In this document: positions 13,558 to 25,677 of the stretch, piece by piece | Position numbering within the stretch: position 1 is the first letter of the stretch | Layout: every line of letters begins with the position of its first letter | From: Streptomyces sp. H39-S7 | GTDB lineage: Bacteria > Actinomycetota > Actinomycetes > Streptomycetales > Streptomycetaceae | Assembly (NCBI RefSeq): GCF_027158205.1 | Contig: NZ_JAPVLU010000033.1 | Span: forward strand, 2,222-66,221 | DNA length: 64,000 nt | Reading direction: 5' to 3' | The notes under the pieces: generated by a model | The model's input: only the letters and a program-made list of their open reading frames with translations | The model's database searches: none | What the model was told of the DNA's origin: nothing | Program-made: the position numbers and the translations under genes

Positions 13558-16500
13558 CTACAGCGGGACCCGTCCCACCCGCGGCCGGACAGGGGCGAGC
13601 ACGTCCTCCAGCTCCTCGCGCAGCGACTCCACGTGGGAGGAGTGCGAGGCGTAGTCCACGTCGATGCGCCGCGCCCTGATGGTGCGCCGCTCGCAGGTGG
13701 CGAGCAGTTCGTCGAGCGCGCCGGGGTCGCCGGAGACGACGGTGGACGACGGCCCGTTGTTCGCGGCCACCGAGATCTGTCCGGGCCAGGCGGTCAGCAG
13801 CTCCTCGGCCTCGGCGACGGGCAGCGGCAGGGAGACCATGCCGCCGGTGCCGGCGAGGCCGACGAGCGCGAGGCTGCGCAGGGTGACGACGCGGGCTGCG
13901 TCCTGGAGGCTGAGCGCCCCCGCGACGCACGCGGCGGCGATCTCGCCCTGCGAGTGGCCCACGACGGCGGACGGCCGGACGCCGAGCGACTCCCAGAGCG
14001 CGGCGAGCGAGACCATGACCGCCCAGAGGGCGGGCTGCACCACGTCGACACGCTCCAGGGACGCGGCGCCCTCGACACCGCGCAGCACGTCCAGCAGCGA
14101 CCAGTCGGTGAACTCGTCGGCCGCTGCCGCGCAGGCTTCGAGGCGTGCCCGGAACACCGGCGAGGTCTCCAGGAGTTCGGCGGCCATGCCGATCCACTGC
14201 GAGCCCTGGCCGGGGAAGACGAAGACCGTCTTGCCGGGGGCACCCGCGACGCCCTCCTCCACCCCGGCGGCGGGAACGCCGTCGGCGATGTCCTTCAGCG
14301 CCTGGATCAGGGCGGGACCGTCCGCCCCGACGAGCACCGCGCGGTGCTCGAAGGGCGTGCGGGTGGTGGCCAGCGCGTGCCCGATGCTGCCGAGGGCGGT
14401 GGCGCCGAGTTCGGGCCCGCCCGCCAGGTGGGCGTGCAGCCTGCGGGCCTGGGCGCGCAGCGCGATCTCGCTGCGGCCGGTGAGCAGCCACGGCACGGGG
14501 GCGGTGTCGGTGGCGGTGAAGGGCGCGAGGGTGTCCGGTTCCTCCACGGTCACCGGCTCGATCGCCGGCGCCTCCTCCAGGATGACGTGCGCGTTGGTCC
14601 CGCTGAACCCGAAGGCGGAGACGCCCGCCCGGCGGGCGCCGGACCCACCGCGCGGCCAGGGCCGCGCCTCGGTGAGCAGTTCCACGTTCCCCGCGGACCA
14701 GTCGATGTGCGGGCTGGGCTCGCCGACGTGCAGCGTCGCCGGCAGCTCCTCGTGGCCGAGCGCGGTGACCATCTTGATGACGCCCGCGATACCCGCCGCG
14801 GCCTGCGTGTGACCGAGGTTGGACTTCACCGAGCCCAGCCACAGCGGCTGGTCCGCGGGCCGGTCCTGGCCGTAGGTCGCGATGAGCGCCTGCGCCTCGA
14901 TCGGGTCGCCGAGCCGGGTACCGGTGCCGTGCGCCTCCACCGCGTCGATGTCGGCGGCGGCCAGCCCGGCGGAGGCGAGCGCCTGGCAGATGACGCGCTG
15001 CTGTGAGGGGCCGTTGGGGGCGGTGAGCCCGTTGCTGGCACCGTCCTGGTTCAGGGCGCTCGCACGCACCACGGCGAGGATGTCGTGCCCGTTGCGCTGC
15101 GCGTCCGAGAGCCGCTCGACGAGGATCATGCCGACGCCCTCGGCCCAGCCGGTGCCGTCCGCCGTGGAGGCGAACGCCTTGCAGCGGCCGTCGGCGGCAA
15201 GACCCCGCTGGCGGCTGAAGTCGACGAACGTGTCGGGGGTGGCCATGACGGTGACGCCGCCGGCCAGCGCCAGCGTGCACTCGCCGCGCTGCAGGGCCTG
15301 GATCGCCAGGTGCAGGGCGACCAGGGACGAGGAGCAGGCCGTGTCGACGGTGATCGCCGGACCCTCCAGGCCCAGTACGTACGAGACGCGCCCCGACAGC
15401 ACCCCGGCGGACGTTCCCGTCCCGAGGAAGCCGTCGACGCCCTCGGGCAGTTCGCCGAGCCGGGTGCCGTAGTCGTGGTAGATCACCCCGGCGAAGACAC
15501 CGGTCGACGTGCCGCGCAGCGTGGCCGGGTCGATCCCGGCCCGTTCCAGCGCCTCCCACGACGTCTCCAGCAGCAGCCGCTGCTGCGGGTCCATGGCGAG
15601 CGCCTCACGCGGGCTGATGCCGAAGAACGGGGCGTCGAAGTCGGTGGCGTCGTACAGGAACGCGCCCTGGTCGGTGTACGTGGTGCCGGGGCGCTCGCCC
15701 GTCGGGTCGTACAGCGACTCGACGTCCCAGCCGCGGTCGTCGGGCAGCCCGGCCATCGCGTCGGTGCGGGTGGAGAGGAGTTGCCACAGGTCCTCTGGGG
15801 AGCGCACCCCGCCGGGGAACCGGCAGCCCATGCCGACGATGGCGATGGGTTCGTCACCGGAGATCGACGTGGTGGCCACCGGGCCCGCGCTGTTGGCGGC
15901 CTGGTCCCCGACGAGGTCGCCGACGAGCTCGGTGCGCAGGAACGTGGCGAGCACGTCCGGCGCCGGGTAGTCGAAGACGAGCGTGGCGGGCAGCCGCAGG
16001 CCGGCCGCGGAACCGAGCCGGTTGCGGAACTCCACACCGGTCAGCGAGTCGAACCCGAGGTCCTTGAAGGCCCGGGACGGGTCGATGGCCTCGGCGCCGG
16101 AGTGGCCGAGAACGGCCGCGACATTGCCGCGCACCAGGTCGAGGAGGAACTCCTCCTGCTCGGCGAGGGTCATCGCGGCCAGCCGCGGACCCAGCTCCAG
16201 CGCGGCCCCGCCGGTGGCGGCACGGGCGGCACGGCGGGCCGGGGCCCGTACCAGCGCCCGCAGCAGCGGCGGCACCTCGTCGGGCGCGGCGGTCGCCGAC
16301 AGCTCCAGGTGCAGGGGGACGAGGGCGTGCGCGGCCAGACCGACGGCCGTGTCGTACAAGGCCAGGCCCTCGGCGCTGCTGAGCGCCGCAGCGCCGGAGC
16401 GCGCCAGCCGCTCCCGGTCGGCCGCCTCCAGGACGTCGGCCATGCCGCCGCCCTCGGAGGCCCAGGCACCCCAGCCCAGCGACAGCGCGGGCAGTCCCGC

Positions 16501-19500
16501 GCCGCGCCGGTGCGCGGCGAGCGCGTCCAAGTAGGCGTTGGCGGCCGCGTAGTTGCCCTGGCCGGGGTTGCCGAACGTGCCGGCCGCCGACGAGAACAGC
16601 ACGAACGCGGCGAGGTCCAGACTTCGCGTCAGCTCGTGCAGGTGGCGTGCCGCGTCGGCCTTCGGGCCGAAGACCCGGTCGACGCGCTCGGGAGTGAGCG
16701 ACGCGAGGATGCCGTCGTCGAGCACACCCGCCGCGTGCAGCACGGCCGTCAGGGGGTGCGCCGCCGGGATCGCGGCAAGCGTGGCGGCCAGCGCGTCGCG
16801 GTCCGCGGCGTCGCAGGCGGCGACGGTGACGGTGGCGCCCGCTTCCGTGAGTTCGGCCGCGAGTTCGGCCGCCCCCGGCGCCTTGAGGCCACGGCGGCTG
16901 GTGAGCAGCAGGTGGCGTACGCCGTACTCGGTGACCAGGTGGCGGGCGAGCAAGCCACCGAGGGCGCCGGTGGCGCCCGTGATCAGCACCGTGCCCTCCG
17001 GGGCGAGCGGCGCGGACACGGTCAGGACGAGCTTGCCGGTGTGCCGGGCCTGCCCCATGTGGCGGAACGCCTCGGGCGCCTGCCGGACGTCCCAGGCGGT
17101 GACGGGCAGAGGGGACAGGGCGCCGCTGTTGAAGAGCTCCAGGAGGGCGGCGTACATCTCCTGGATCCGCTCGGGACCCGCGTCCATGACGTCGAACGCC
17201 TGGTACGCGACGCCCGGGTGCTCGGCGGCCACGGTCTCCGCGTCCCGGATGTCCGTCTTGCCCATCTCGACGAAGCGTCCGCCGCGCGGCAGCAGCCGCA
17301 GCGACGCGTCCACGAACTCGCGGGCGAGGGAGTCCAGCACGACGTCCATGCCGCGCCCGCCGGTCGCGTCGAGGAAACTCCGCTCGAAGTCCAGGGTGCG
17401 GGACGAGGCGATCCGGTCGTCGGTCAGACCGAGGCCGCGCAGCGTCCCCCACTTGCCGGTGCCGGCCGTGCCGTACACCTCGGCGCCCAGGTGGGTGGCG
17501 AGCTGGACGGCGGCGATGCCGACGCCACCGGCAGCCGCGTGGATGAGGATCCTCTCGCCGGCCCGCAGTCCGGCCAGGTCGTTGAGCGCGTAGTACGCCG
17601 TCAGGTAGACCACGGGCGCGGCGGCGGCCTCGGCGAACGTCCAGCCGATCGGCATGGGCGAGACGAGCCGGTGGTCGACCACCGCGAGCGGCCCGAACGC
17701 ACCGGAGAACAGCCCCATCACCCGGTCGCCGGGAGCAAGACCTCTGACGCCGGGGCCGGTCTCCACGACCACACCGGACGCTTCGAGACCGAGCCGGCCC
17801 GCGTCGCCCGGATACATGCCGAGCACGTTCATCACATCGCGGAAGTTCACGCCCGCCGCGCGGATCGCGACCCGGATCTGGCCCTCGGCGAGCGGCTCGG
17901 CCGCCTCGGGGAAGTCGGCGACGAAGATGCTGTCGAGGGTCCCGCTCTCGGTGAAGTCCAGCCGCCAGGGGGCCGTTTCGGAGGAGGGGGGAGGCGTGCG
18001 CAGGCTGTCGGCGGGCGAGCTGCGCAGAAGGCGCGCGGTGTGCGCCTGGCCGGCGCGCAGCGCCAACTGCGTCTCGTCGGCGGCAATCGCGGCGGCCACG
18101 GCAGGTGCCAGGGCCGCGGCCGAGGCCGGGGTGCCGTCGATGTCCACAAGGATGATGCGGTCCGGATATTCGGACTGCGCGGAACGCGCCAGGCCCCACA
18201 CCGCCGCCGCACCAGGGTCGGCGACGGCGTCGCCGGGAGCGGCCGCCAGGGCGCCGCTGGTGACGAGCACCAGCCGGGAGCCTGGGGGCTGATCGGCGTC
18301 CAGCCACTGCTGGAGGAGCGCCAGGGCGCTGTGCACGGTAGCGCTGATCGACGGGGAGGCGGGGGCGGTTCGGAGGGTGGTGAACTGGGCCAGGGTCAGC
18401 GTGGCCTCCTCGGTGCTGGCCGCCAGGACCTCCCCCGCCTCGGTCAGCGCATCGGCAAGAGCGAACGGGTCGTCGCCGATCAGGGTCCAACTGTCGCCGG
18501 TTATATCGGGTACAGGGGTGTCGGCGACCTGGAACGGGGTCCAGTCGAGCCGGAACAACGACTCGTGGTGGCCGGCGCCGCCGGCGTTCGCCGTCAGCTG
18601 GTCCACCATGAGGGCGCGCAGCACCAGCGAACCCACCGACGCGACCGGGGAGCCGGCCGCGTCGGCCAGCTGAAGCGCCACACCGCCGCCGGAGGCCGCG
18701 GGCGACACCTTGATCCGCAGAGACGTCGCGCCCGCCGCGTACAGGGCGACGTCCGACCAGGCGAAGGGCAGCTGCGGCACGCTGCCGTCCTCGACGAAGT
18801 CGCCGAGGCTGATCGCGTGTAGCGCGGCGTCCAGCAGCGCCGGGTGCAGCCCGAACGAGTCGGTGTCCGGGGCGTCCTCGGGCAGTGCGATGTCAGCGAA
18901 GACGTCGTCCCCGTGCCGCCAGGCGGCCCGCAGGCCCTGGAAGAGCGGGCCGTACTCCAGGCCCGACGAGGCCAGATCGCCGTAGAGGTGACCGATGTCG
19001 ATCGCGCCGGCGCCCGCCGGTGGCCACTGCGCGAGGTCGAAGGCGGGGTCGGGGGCCGGCACCGAGGCGGTGAGGAGGCCGTCGGCGTGGCAGGTCCAGA
19101 GGGCGTCGTCGGGCGCGTCCTCAGGCCGCGAGAAGACGGTGACGGGCCGCAGCCCGCCCGCGTCGGCCTCCCCCGCCTGCACGCGGAGTTGGACGGCACC
19201 CTGCTCGCCCAGCCCCAGCGGCGCCTGGAGCGTCAGCTCCTCGACGGTGCCGCACCCGACCTCGTCACCCGCCCGTACGGCGATCTCGACGAGCGCGGCG
19301 CCGGGGACGATGACCGTGCCGGAGACGGCGTGGTCCGCCAGCCAGGGGTGGGTGGAGAGCGAGAGCCGCCCGGTGAACAGCACGCTGTCCGTGTCAGGGA
19401 GCGTGATCGCCCCGCTGAGGAACGGGTGTCCGCCGGACCGCAGCCCCAACCCGGTCGCGTCACCGGTGGACGCCACCGTGCGCGGCCAGTACTGCCGGTG

Positions 19501-22224
19501 CTCGAAGGCGTAGGTGGGGAGGTCGACGGGGGTGTGGCCGGTACCGAAGAAGGCCGGCCAGTCGATGCGGCCGCCGCGGGTGTGGAGGGTCGCGAGGGAG
19601 GTGACGAAGACCTGTGCTTCGTCGTGGTCGCGGCGGAGGGTGGGGATGAGGGTGGTGGTGTCGGTGGCGGAGTCGGCGGCCATGGCGGTAAGGACCGCGT
19701 CCGGGCCGAGTTCCAGGAAGGTGGTGATGCCCTGGTCCTGGAGGGTGGTGATGGCGTCGGCGAAGCGGACGGCTTCGCGGACGTGCCGGACCCAGTAGGC
19801 GGGGTCGGTGAGCTCCTCGGCGGTCGCGGCGCGACCGGTCAGCGTCGAGACGATCGGGATCGAGGGCACGCTGTACGTCAGACCGGCGGCGATGGTGCCG
19901 AACTCTTCGAGCATCGGCTCCATGTGCAAGGAGTGGAAGGCGTGGCTGACGGTCAGCCGCTTGGTCTTCCGGCCCAGCTCGTCGAAGTGGGCGATGACTT
20001 GAGCCACTGCCTCTTCGTCACCGGAGACGACGATGGAGGTAGGCCCGTTGACGGCCGCGATCCCCACCCTCTCCGTCACCTGCGGCAGAACTTCCGCCTC
20101 CGTGGCCTGGATCGCCGCCATCGCACCGCCGGGAGGCAGTTCCTGCATGAGCCGGCCACGAGCGGCGACCAGCAGGGCCGCGTCCTCCAACGACCAGACG
20201 CCCGCGACATGAGCCGCTGCCAGCTCACCGATGGAGTGACCGGCCAGCACCTGCGGCCGGACCCCGAAGGACTCCAGCAGCCGGAACAACGCCACTTCCA
20301 GCGCGAACAGCGCGGGCTGCGTGAAGCCCGTCTCGTTCAACCGGTCGCCGTCATCCGCGAACAGCACCTCAAGCAGCGGCAGTTCCAGACGGTCGCCGAA
20401 CGCCGCCACCACCTCGTCCAGCGCTGAGGCGAACGCAGGGAACGCCGCGTACAGCTCGCGTCCCATCCCCGCCCGCTGGCTGCCCTGCCCGGTGAAGAGG
20501 AATCCCAGCGGCCCGGAGCCGGCCGTCCCGCGTACCGTGCCGGCGGCGGTGCCGCCTTCCGCGAGGGCGGTCAGGCCGGCGATCAGGCCGTCGCGGTCGG
20601 CGGCGACGATGCCCGCGCGGTGGGTGAAGGCCGAGCGGGTGGTGGCGAGCGCGGATCCGACGGCCGCCGGGTCCAGCTCCGGGTCGGCCAGGACGAAGGC
20701 GCGGAGCCGGGCGGCCTGCGCCTGGACGGCGTCCGGCGTCTTGCCTGACAGCACCCACGGCACCACCGGCACTACCGGCATCACCGGAAGATCAACAGCC
20801 GCCACGTCCCCGGCCCCGGACTCCGCCGGGGCCTCCTCCACGATCACGTGCGCGTTCGTCCCGCTGATCCCGAACGACGACACCCCCGCCCGCCGCGGAC
20901 GCTCCCCCGCCGGCCACGGCTGCGCCTGCGTCAGCAGTTCCACGGACCCCGCCGACCAGTCGACGTGCGAGCTCGGCGCGTCCACGTGCAGGGTGCGGGG
21001 CAGTTCCTCGTGCCCGAGCGCCAGCACCATCTTGATGATGCCCGCGACACCCGCAGCAGCCTGCGTGTGCCCCAGGTTCGACTTCACCGAACCCAGCCAC
21101 AGCGGCCGGCCCTCCGGGCGGTCCTGCCCGTACGTCGCCAGCAGCGCCTGCGCCTCGATCGGGTCACCCAACCGGGTGCCCGTGCCGTGCGCCTCGACGG
21201 CGTCGATGTCCTCGGCCGAGAGCCGGGCGCCGGCCAGGGCCTGCCGGATGACGCGCTGCTGCGAGGGTCCGTTGGGGGCGGTCAGCTGGCTGCTCGCACC
21301 GTCCTGGTTGACCGCGCTGCCGCGCACAACGGCCAGTACGTGGTGGCCGTTGCGGCGTGCGTCGGAGAGTCGCTCCAGGACGAGGACGCCGACGCCTTCA
21401 CCCCAGCCCGTTCCGTCGGCTGCGTCGGCGAACGGCTTGCAGCGGCCGTCGGCGGCGAGGCCGCGCTGCTGGCTGAAGTCGACGAAGGTGTCGGGGGTCG
21501 CCATGACCGTCACGCCGCCCGCGAGGGCCAGCGAGCACTCGCCCTGGCGCAGCGCGGAGGCGGCGAGGTGCACGGTGACGAGGGAGGAGGAGCAGGCGGT
21601 GTCCACGGTCACGGCCGGGCCTTCGAGGCCCAGGGTGTAGGAGACGCGGCCGGACAGGACGCTGCCCGCGGTGCCGGTGCCCAGGAAGCCCTCGACGCCT
21701 TCGGGGACGACCGTGCGGTCGGTGCCGTACTCGTGGTACATGATGCCCGCGAAGACGCCGGTCGAACTGCCGCGCATGGTCGCGGGGTCGATGCCCGCAC
21801 GCTCGAACGCCTCCCAGGACGCTTCGAGGAGCAGGCGCTGCTGGGGGTCGGTGGCCAGCGCCTCGCGGGGGCTGATGCCGAAGAACTCGGCGTCGAACTC
21901 CGTGGCATCGTGGACGAAGCCGCCTTCGCGGGAGTACGTCTTGCCGGACGCCTCGGTGTCCGGGTCGGGGTCGTAGATGCCCTCGATGTCCCAGCCGCGG
22001 TCCGACGGGAAGTCCGATATCGCGTCGCCGCCCGCGGCGAGCAGGTCCCACAGTTCCTCGGGATTGCGCACACCGCCGGGGAATCTGCAGGACATTCCGA
22101 TGATGGCAATGGGTTCGCGCTGTTTGTCCTCCTCCGCGCGGAGGCGCCGGCGAGTCTCTTTCAACTCGGCCGTAGCCCGCTTGAGGTAGTCGAGGAGCTT
22201 TTCTTCATTCGACTCTTTCGACAC
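13558..22224 (-). CDS. Type I PKS-A: KS-AT(malonyl)-DH-ER-KR-ACP / KS-AT(methylmalonyl), ended by internal TAG
   Basis: 2888 residues from the GTG at 22224 (GAGGTGG just upstream). Domains: docking coiled coil; KS1 (TACSSS near 208); AT1 (GHSIGE near 661, HAFH near 761, malonyl); DH (HAVSG near 965); ER (AAAGGVG near 1565); KR (GATGALG near 1750); ACP (LGFDSL near 2057); KS2 (TACSSS near 2293); AT2 (GHSQGE near 2757, YASH near 2857, methylmalonyl type). Codon 2889 is TAG where the family usually has a Tyr or another aromatic residue (VP-L/F-Y-ST). The next codons restore normal AT sequence in the same frame. Module 1 should give a fully saturated unit. The N-terminal docking helix implies a partner PKS that is not visible in the window. 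Confidence 0.9.
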   Translation of the reverse strand: MSKESNEEKLLDYLKRATAELKETRRRLRAEEDKQREPIAIIGMSCRFPGGVRNPEELWDLLAAGGDAISDFPSDRGWDIEGIYDPDPDTEASGKTYSREGGFVHDATEFDAEFFGISPREALATDPQQRLLLEASWEAFERAGIDPATMRGSSTGVFAGIMYHEYGTDRTVVPEGVEGFLGTGTAGSVLSGRVSYTLGLEGPAVTVDTACSSSLVTVHLAASALRQGECSLALAGGVTVMATPDTFVDFSQQRGLAADGRCKPFADAADGTGWGEGVGVLVLERLSDARRNGHHVLAVVRGSAVNQDGASSQLTAPNGPSQQRVIRQALAGARLSAEDIDAVEAHGTGTRLGDPIEAQALLATYGQDRPEGRPLWLGSVKSNLGHTQAAAGVAGIIKMVLALGHEELPRTLHVDAPSSHVDWSAGSVELLTQAQPWPAGERPRRAGVSSFGISGTNAHVIVEEAPAESGAGDVAAVDLPVMPVVPVVPWVLSGKTPDAVQAQAARLRAFVLADPELDPAAVGSALATTRSAFTHRAGIVAADRDGLIAGLTALAEGGTAAGTVRGTAGSGPLGFLFTGQGSQRAGMGRELYAAFPAFASALDEVVAAFGDRLELPLLEVLFADDGDRLNETGFTQPALFALEVALFRLLESFGVRPQVLAGHSIGELAAAHVAGVWSLEDAALLVAARGRLMQELPPGGAMAAIQATEAEVLPQVTERVGIAAVNGPTSIVVSGDEEAVAQVIAHFDELGRKTKRLTVSHAFHSLHMEPMLEEFGTIAAGLTYSVPSIPIVSTLTGRAATAEELTDPAYWVRHVREAVRFADAITTLQDQGITTFLELGPDAVLTAMAADSATDTTTLIPTLRRDHDEAQVFVTSLATLHTRGGRIDWPAFFGTGHTPVDLPTYAFEHRQYWPRTVASTGDATGLGLRSGGHPFLSGAITLPDTDSVLFTGRLSLSTHPWLADHAVSGTVIVPGAALVEIAVRAGDEVGCGTVEELTLQAPLGLGEQGAVQLRVQAGEADAGGLRPVTVFSRPEDAPDDALWTCHADGLLTASVPAPDPAFDLAQWPPAGAGAIDIGHLYGDLASSGLEYGPLFQGLRAAWRHGDDVFADIALPEDAPDTDSFGLHPALLDAALHAISLGDFVEDGSVPQLPFAWSDVALYAAGATSLRIKVSPAASGGGVALQLADAAGSPVASVGSLVLRALMVDQLTANAGGAGHHESLFRLDWTPFQVADTPVPDITGDSWTLIGDDPFALADALTEAGEVLAASTEEATLTLAQFTTLRTAPASPSISATVHSALALLQQWLDADQPPGSRLVLVTSGALAAAPGDAVADPGAAAVWGLARSAQSEYPDRIILVDIDGTPASAAALAPAVAAAIAADETQLALRAGQAHTARLLRSSPADSLRTPPPSSETAPWRLDFTESGTLDSIFVADFPEAAEPLAEGQIRVAIRAAGVNFRDVMNVLGMYPGDAGRLGLEASGVVVETGPGVRGLAPGDRVMGLFSGAFGPLAVVDHRLVSPMPIGWTFAEAAAAPVVYLTAYYALNDLAGLRAGERILIHAAAGGVGIAAVQLATHLGAEVYGTAGTGKWGTLRGLGLTDDRIASSRTLDFERSFLDATGGRGMDVVLDSLAREFVDASLRLLPRGGRFVEMGKTDIRDAETVAAEHPGVAYQAFDVMDAGPERIQEMYAALLELFNSGALSPLPVTAWDVRQAPEAFRHMGQARHTGKLVLTVSAPLAPEGTVLITGATGALGGLLARHLVTEYGVRHLLLTSRRGLKAPGAAELAAELTEAGATVTVAACDAADRDALAATLAAIPAAHPLTAVLHAAGVLDDGILASLTPERVDRVFGPKADAARHLHELTRSLDLAAFVLFSSAAGTFGNPGQGNYAAANAYLDALAAHRRGAGLPALSLGWGAWASEGGGMADVLEAADRERLARSGAAALSSAEGLALYDTAVGLAAHALVPLHLELSATAAPDEVPPLLRALVRAPARRAARAATGGAALELGPRLAAMTLAEQEEFLLDLVRGNVAAVLGHSGAEAIDPSRAFKDLGFDSLTGVEFRNRLGSAAGLRLPATLVFDYPAPDVLATFLRTELVGDLVGDQAANSAGPVATTSISGDEPIAIVGMGCRFPGGVRSPEDLWQLLSTRTDAMAGLPDDRGWDVESLYDPTGERPGTTYTDQGAFLYDATDFDAPFFGISPREALAMDPQQRLLLETSWEALERAGIDPATLRGTSTGVFAGVIYHDYGTRLGELPEGVDGFLGTGTSAGVLSGRVSYVLGLEGPAITVDTACSSSLVALHLAIQALQRGECTLALAGGVTVMATPDTFVDFSRQRGLAADGRCKAFASTADGTGWAEGVGMILVERLSDAQRNGHDILAVVRASALNQDGASNGLTAPNGPSQQRVICQALASAGLAAADIDAVEAHGTGTRLGDPIEAQALIATYGQDRPADQPLWLGSVKSNLGHTQAAAGIAGVIKMVTALGHEELPATLHVGEPSPHIDWSAGNVELLTEARPWPRGGSGARRAGVSAFGFSGTNAHVILEEAPAIEPVTVEEPDTLAPFTATDTAPVPWLLTGRSEIALRAQARRLHAHLAGGPELGATALGSIGHALATTRTPFEHRAVLVGADGPALIQALKDIADGVPAAGVEEGVAGAPGKTVFVFPGQGSQWIGMAAELLETSPVFRARLEACAAAADEFTDWSLLDVLRGVEGAASLERVDVVQPALWAVMVSLAALWESLGVRPSAVVGHSQGEIAAACVAGALSLQDAARVVTLRSLALVGLAGTGGMVSLPLPVAEAEELLTAWPGQISVAANNGPSSTVVSGDPGALDELLATCERRTIRARRIDVDYASHSSHVESLREELEDVLAPVRPRVGRVPL

Positions 22225-22271
22225 GTGGGCCACCTCATGAGGAAGAACTGGAACAGCCATTCGTTCCGGCC

Positions 22272-22350
22272 ACGCTATTTCGGCCCTTACGGACCAACCA
22301 CCCCTGCCCACCCCTATCCGGTGACGGCGGTCAGGGGTGGGCAGGGGTGG
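22272..22350 (-). promoter_or_regulatory. Repeat-box promoter P4 with perfect 18-bp inverted repeat
   Basis: On the minus strand TAGGGG (22311-22316) and CAGGGG (22301-22306) are 10 apart and stand 23 nt before TAGCGT (22272-22277), which is 47 nt before the GTG of PKS-A. The box pair is also the inner arm of a perfect 18-bp inverted repeat (22298-22315 with 22333-22350, spacer 17), so mirrored copies of the boxes lie upstream. It could be a palindromic operator, or a terminator of the ACP gene; the shared geometry with four other promoters favours the first. Confidence 0.7.
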
Positions 22351-22452
22351 GCAGCGGTGGATGGAGGGTTTCCCGGAAACACCTCGGGGGCCGCGGCACC
22401 CCGCCAAGGATGCCGCGCCCCCGATGTGTTGCTGAAAGCCCTCTTCTGCCGG

Positions 22453-22701
22453 TCAGCCGACCGGGACCAGGAGCCCCGACAGGGTGCCCCACAGGGCCCC
22501 CGGCGTCTCGAACGTCTCCATGGCCAGCGCGTCGTCGGTGAACTTGACGTCGTACGCGTTCTCCAGCGCGATCAGGAGGTCGACGATGCCGAGGGAGTCG
22601 AGGCCGAATTCCCGGAGGTCGAGCTCGGGGGTGAATTCAGCGTCCTCCGGCAGGAATGAGAGATGGGGCCTGACGATTTCTTCGAACTGGGCGTCCCACA
22701 T
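22453..22701 (-). CDS. Free-standing acyl carrier protein
   Basis: 82-residue ACP. The phosphopantetheine site is the Ser of EFGLDSLGIVDLL near residue 37, followed by the usual helix III region and a short C-terminus. The start is the ATG at 22701; the stop TGA is at 22453. It sits between the O-methyltransferase and PKS-A. A discrete ACP next to an adenylation-PCP didomain is often a shuttle that hands an amino-acid-derived starter to the first KS. That role is inference. No docking segment is visible. Confidence 0.9.
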   Translation of the reverse strand: MWDAQFEEIVRPHLSFLPEDAEFTPELDLREFGLDSLGIVDLLIALENAYDVKFTDDALAMETFETPGALWGTLSGLLVPVG

Positions 22702-22732
22702 GTGATGCTTCCTTTCCGTCCCGTCGGTACCG

Positions 22733-23770
22733 TCAGTCCCGGGCCAGGATCATTTCGACCACGCTGTGCTCCGTGGACAGGTGCTTGATCGAGCGGATTT
22801 CGAAGCCGGCGCCTTCCGCCTGCTTGCGCATGTCCGGCTCGGAGCGGATACGGGTGCCCTCTTCGCAGACGACCATCTGGAAGAGCGAGCGGATCGCGGA
22901 CGCGTTGTCGTGTCCGAGCAGCGGCTCGATGACGAAGAGCACCGGCTCCGCAGCGAGGCCCTCGGAGTCCTCGACGGTGCGGACCATGGCCTTGCGCACG
23001 GTCTCCAGGATCTTGACGCTGCTGTCCGGGCTCCAGTTGTGCAGCACGTTCTTGAGGAAGTACGCGTCGCCACCCGCCGGGACCTCCGCGAAGAAGTCCG
23101 ACTCGACGAACGTCAGCCGGCGGATGAGGTCCTCGTTGCCGGTGGCGGCGAGTTCCTTGGTACCGCGCTCGGCGACGTCGCCGCGGTCGGCGACGACGCC
23201 TTCGACGTCGGGGTGCGCGCCCAGGATGCCCTTGAGCAGGTGGCCGGTGCCGCCGCCGATGTCGACGACCTTGCGGATCCAGGAGAAGTCGAAGTCACGG
23301 GCGAGCTCGGCGGCGGCCGGGCGGGTGATGTCCGCCATGGCCTTGTCGTAGATCTCGCCGGCGTCGGTGTCCTGGTCCATGTAGGCGTAGATGGAGCCGC
23401 CGTACTCGGACTGGGAGGCGGGCTTGCCGGTCTTGACGGTCGTCAGCAGGTCGCGCCAGACGTCGTAGTACATCTCGCCGCCGAGTACGCACCAGTAGCG
23501 CATCGACTCCGGGTGGTCGTCGCGCAGCGGCTGCGACGTCTCGGTGTGCTCGAAGGTGCCGTCCTCGTTCTCCTTGAAGACACCGACGATGCCGAGCACC
23601 CGCAGCAGGTACAGCACCCCGTCCGGGTCGGAGTCGGTGAGCTGCGCGAGCTCCGCGGGCGACTTGGGACCGTCCGCGAGGTGGTCGGCGATACCGAGCC
23701 GGGCGGCGACGCTGAGCGAGCGGGAGATCCACCCCATGCCCGCGAGTTGCAAGAGCGACATCGTGTTCAT
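22733..23770 (-). CDS. SAM-dependent O-methyltransferase (class I, plant COMT-like family)
   Basis: 345 residues, the usual length for the two-domain dimerising O-methyltransferase family. An N-terminal winged-helix dimerisation region (residues 10-90, including PAELAQLTDSDP) is followed by the SAM site VDIGGGTGHLLKG near 170. The LKNVLHNW stretch carries the His that acts as base in this family. It could methylate the enol of the terminal beta-ketone, a hydroxyl of the starter or a tailoring hydroxyl; the sequence does not decide. The gene lies 31 bases before the ACP gene and 71 after the A-PCP gene, so it is part of the same operon. Confidence 0.9.
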   Translation of the reverse strand: MNTMSLLQLAGMGWISRSLSVAARLGIADHLADGPKSPAELAQLTDSDPDGVLYLLRVLGIVGVFKENEDGTFEHTETSQPLRDDHPESMRYWCVLGGEMYYDVWRDLLTTVKTGKPASQSEYGGSIYAYMDQDTDAGEIYDKAMADITRPAAAELARDFDFSWIRKVVDIGGGTGHLLKGILGAHPDVEGVVADRGDVAERGTKELAATGNEDLIRRLTFVESDFFAEVPAGGDAYFLKNVLHNWSPDSSVKILETVRKAMVRTVEDSEGLAAEPVLFVIEPLLGHDNASAIRSLFQMVVCEEGTRIRSEPDMRKQAEGAGFEIRSIKHLSTEHSVVEMILARD

Positions 23771-23841
23771 CCTCTACTGGTTGACGACAGAAGGGCAGGA
23801 GGGACCTACGGGAGCTGTGGAAGCTGTGGGAGCTATGGGTC

Positions 23842-25674
23842 CTACGTGGTGGAGAGCGAAGGGGCGGGGGCGGGGGCGGCGGAGTCTTCTGAGACAGCCG
23901 CGGCCAGCCGCAGCGCGGTCCGGTGGTCGACCACGTCCTGGAGGCTGAAGCGGACCCCGCTCCTGCGGGCCTTGTTGGCCACCTGGGCGGCGCCCAGGCT
24001 GGTGCCGCCCAGCGCGAAGAAGTCGTCGTCGACGCCGACCCTGGCCGCGCCGGAGTACCGGGCGAACAGCTCGCACAGCAGTGTCTGGGGCTCGGTCCAC
24101 GGCGCGCGGAACGCGGTGAGGGAGGCGAAGCGGGGTACCGGCAGGGAGCCGGCCTCCAGCTTGCCGTTGGCGTTCAGCGGGAGGGCGTCCAGGGTGAGGA
24201 TCACGCTGGGGACCATGTAGTCGGGCAGCGTCTCGGCGGCGTACGCGGAGAGCCGGCCCACGTCGATGCCGCCCTGTGACGCCGGCACCACGTAAGCGAT
24301 CAGATGCGCGTCACCGCCGCGCTCCTGATGGACCGTCACCGCGGCTCGCCCGACCTCCAGCCGGCGCAGCAGCGCGGACTCGATCTCGCCCAGCTCGATG
24401 CGGAAGCCGCGGATCTTGACCTGGCCGTCGAAGCGGCCGAGGAATTCCAGGGTGCCGTCGGCGGAGCGCCGTACCCGGTCGCCGGTGCGGTACATCCGCG
24501 ATCCGGGGGCGCCGAACGGGTCGGCGACGAAGCGTTCCGCGGTCAGTCCCGGCCGGTTGAGGTAGCCGCGGGCCAGTTGGCCGCCCGCGATGTAGAGCTC
24601 GCCGGTCTCCCCCGCCAGGACGGGCCGCAGCGAGCCGTCCAGGACGTGGAGTTCGCTGGTGTGGGTGGGGCGGCCGATGGAGACCGCGCCGGGCGGCAGC
24701 TCGTCGGTGGGCGCAAGGATGTGCACGCAGCAGCCGACGGTGGCCTCGGTCGGGCCGTACTCGTTGACGACGGTCACGCCGGGGTTGTCCTTGCGGAACG
24801 TCGCGACGGTCTCGGAGAGCAGCAGCTCACCGCCCACCACGAGTTCGCCGGTGGGCGCGGACTCGGGCGGCAGCGTCGCGAGCAGCGCCATGTGCGACGG
24901 GGTGACCTTCAGGAACGTGGGCCGCTCGCGCACCTCCTCCAGCGGGCCGACCTGGACGCGGCCACCGGAGATCAGCGGCGCGTACAGGGTGGTGACCGTC
25001 ATGTCGAAGGCGACGGAGGAGTGCAGCAGGGCCCGGCCCGCGGCGCTCGGGTAGGTGGTGCGGGCGTAGTCCAGGTAGGCGGCCAGCGGGCGGTGGGTGA
25101 CGACGACGCCCTTGGGGCGGCCGGTCGATCCCGAGGTGTAGATGACGTACGCCGGGTTGTCCGGGCGCAGGGGCGCGATCCGGTCGGGGTCGCGGGGGTC
25201 GGTGGCCGGCGCCCCCGCGATGCGGGCGGCGGTCTCCGGGTCGTCGAGCGCGATCACCGGCTGGTCGCCGGTGGCGGTGCCGGCTTCCGCGGCGGTGGTC
25301 ACGAGCAGCGCGGGCCGGGCGTCGGCCATCATGAACGTGAGGCGTTCGGCCGGGTTGTCCAGGTCGAGCGGCAGGTAGGCGGCCCCGGCCTTGAGCACGG
25401 CGAGGAACGCGACCACCAGGTCGAGCGAGCGGCGCATCCCGACGGCGACGAGCTGCTCGGGGCCCGCGCCGCCGGCTATGAGGTGGTGCGCGAGACGGTT
25501 CGCCCGGGTGTTCAGTTCGGCGTAGGTGAGCTCCGTGCCGCCCCCGGAGACGGCGATGCCCTGCGGTGTTCGCCGTACCTGCGCCTCGATCAGGGCGGGC
25601 AGCAGCCCGCGGTCCGTGCGGTCGTCCGTGCCGGTCCCGCCGGGACCGGCGTCGATTCCCCCGTGGTCAGCCAT
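23842..25674 (-). CDS. NRPS-like adenylation-PCP didomain, Asn/Asp-like specificity
   Basis: 610 residues with a complete A domain: A3 [11 protein letters not shown] near 180, NEYGPTE, YRTGD and the catalytic Lys in [11 protein letters not shown] follows with LGGTS near 558. There is no condensation or thioesterase domain. By my hand alignment to GrsA numbering the pocket reads D-M-T-K-V-G-E-V-G-(K), close to published Asn (DLTKLGEVGK) and Asp or methyl-Asp (DLTKVGHxGK) codes, so it probably loads Asn, Asp or a derivative on the PCP as starter or side unit. The MbtH-like protein at 44712-44933 may be its partner. It lies three bases downstream of the Cys hydrolase gene. Confidence 0.92.
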   Translation of the reverse strand: MADHGGIDAGPGGTGTDDRTDRGLLPALIEAQVRRTPQGIAVSGGGTELTYAELNTRANRLAHHLIAGGAGPEQLVAVGMRRSLDLVVAFLAVLKAGAAYLPLDLDNPAERLTFMMADARPALLVTTAAEAGTATGDQPVIALDDPETAARIAGAPATDPRDPDRIAPLRPDNPAYVIYTSGSTGRPKGVVVTHRPLAAYLDYARTTYPSAAGRALLHSSVAFDMTVTTLYAPLISGGRVQVGPLEEVRERPTFLKVTPSHMALLATLPPESAPTGELVVGGELLLSETVATFRKDNPGVTVVNEYGPTEATVGCCVHILAPTDELPPGAVSIGRPTHTSELHVLDGSLRPVLAGETGELYIAGGQLARGYLNRPGLTAERFVADPFGAPGSRMYRTGDRVRRSADGTLEFLGRFDGQVKIRGFRIELGEIESALLRRLEVGRAAVTVHQERGGDAHLIAYVVPASQGGIDVGRLSAYAAETLPDYMVPSVILTLDALPLNANGKLEAGSLPVPRFASLTAFRAPWTEPQTLLCELFARYSGAARVGVDDDFFALGGTSLGAAQVANKARRSGVRFSLQDVVDHRTALRLAAAVSEDSAAPAPAPSLSTT

Positions 25675-25677
25675 GGG

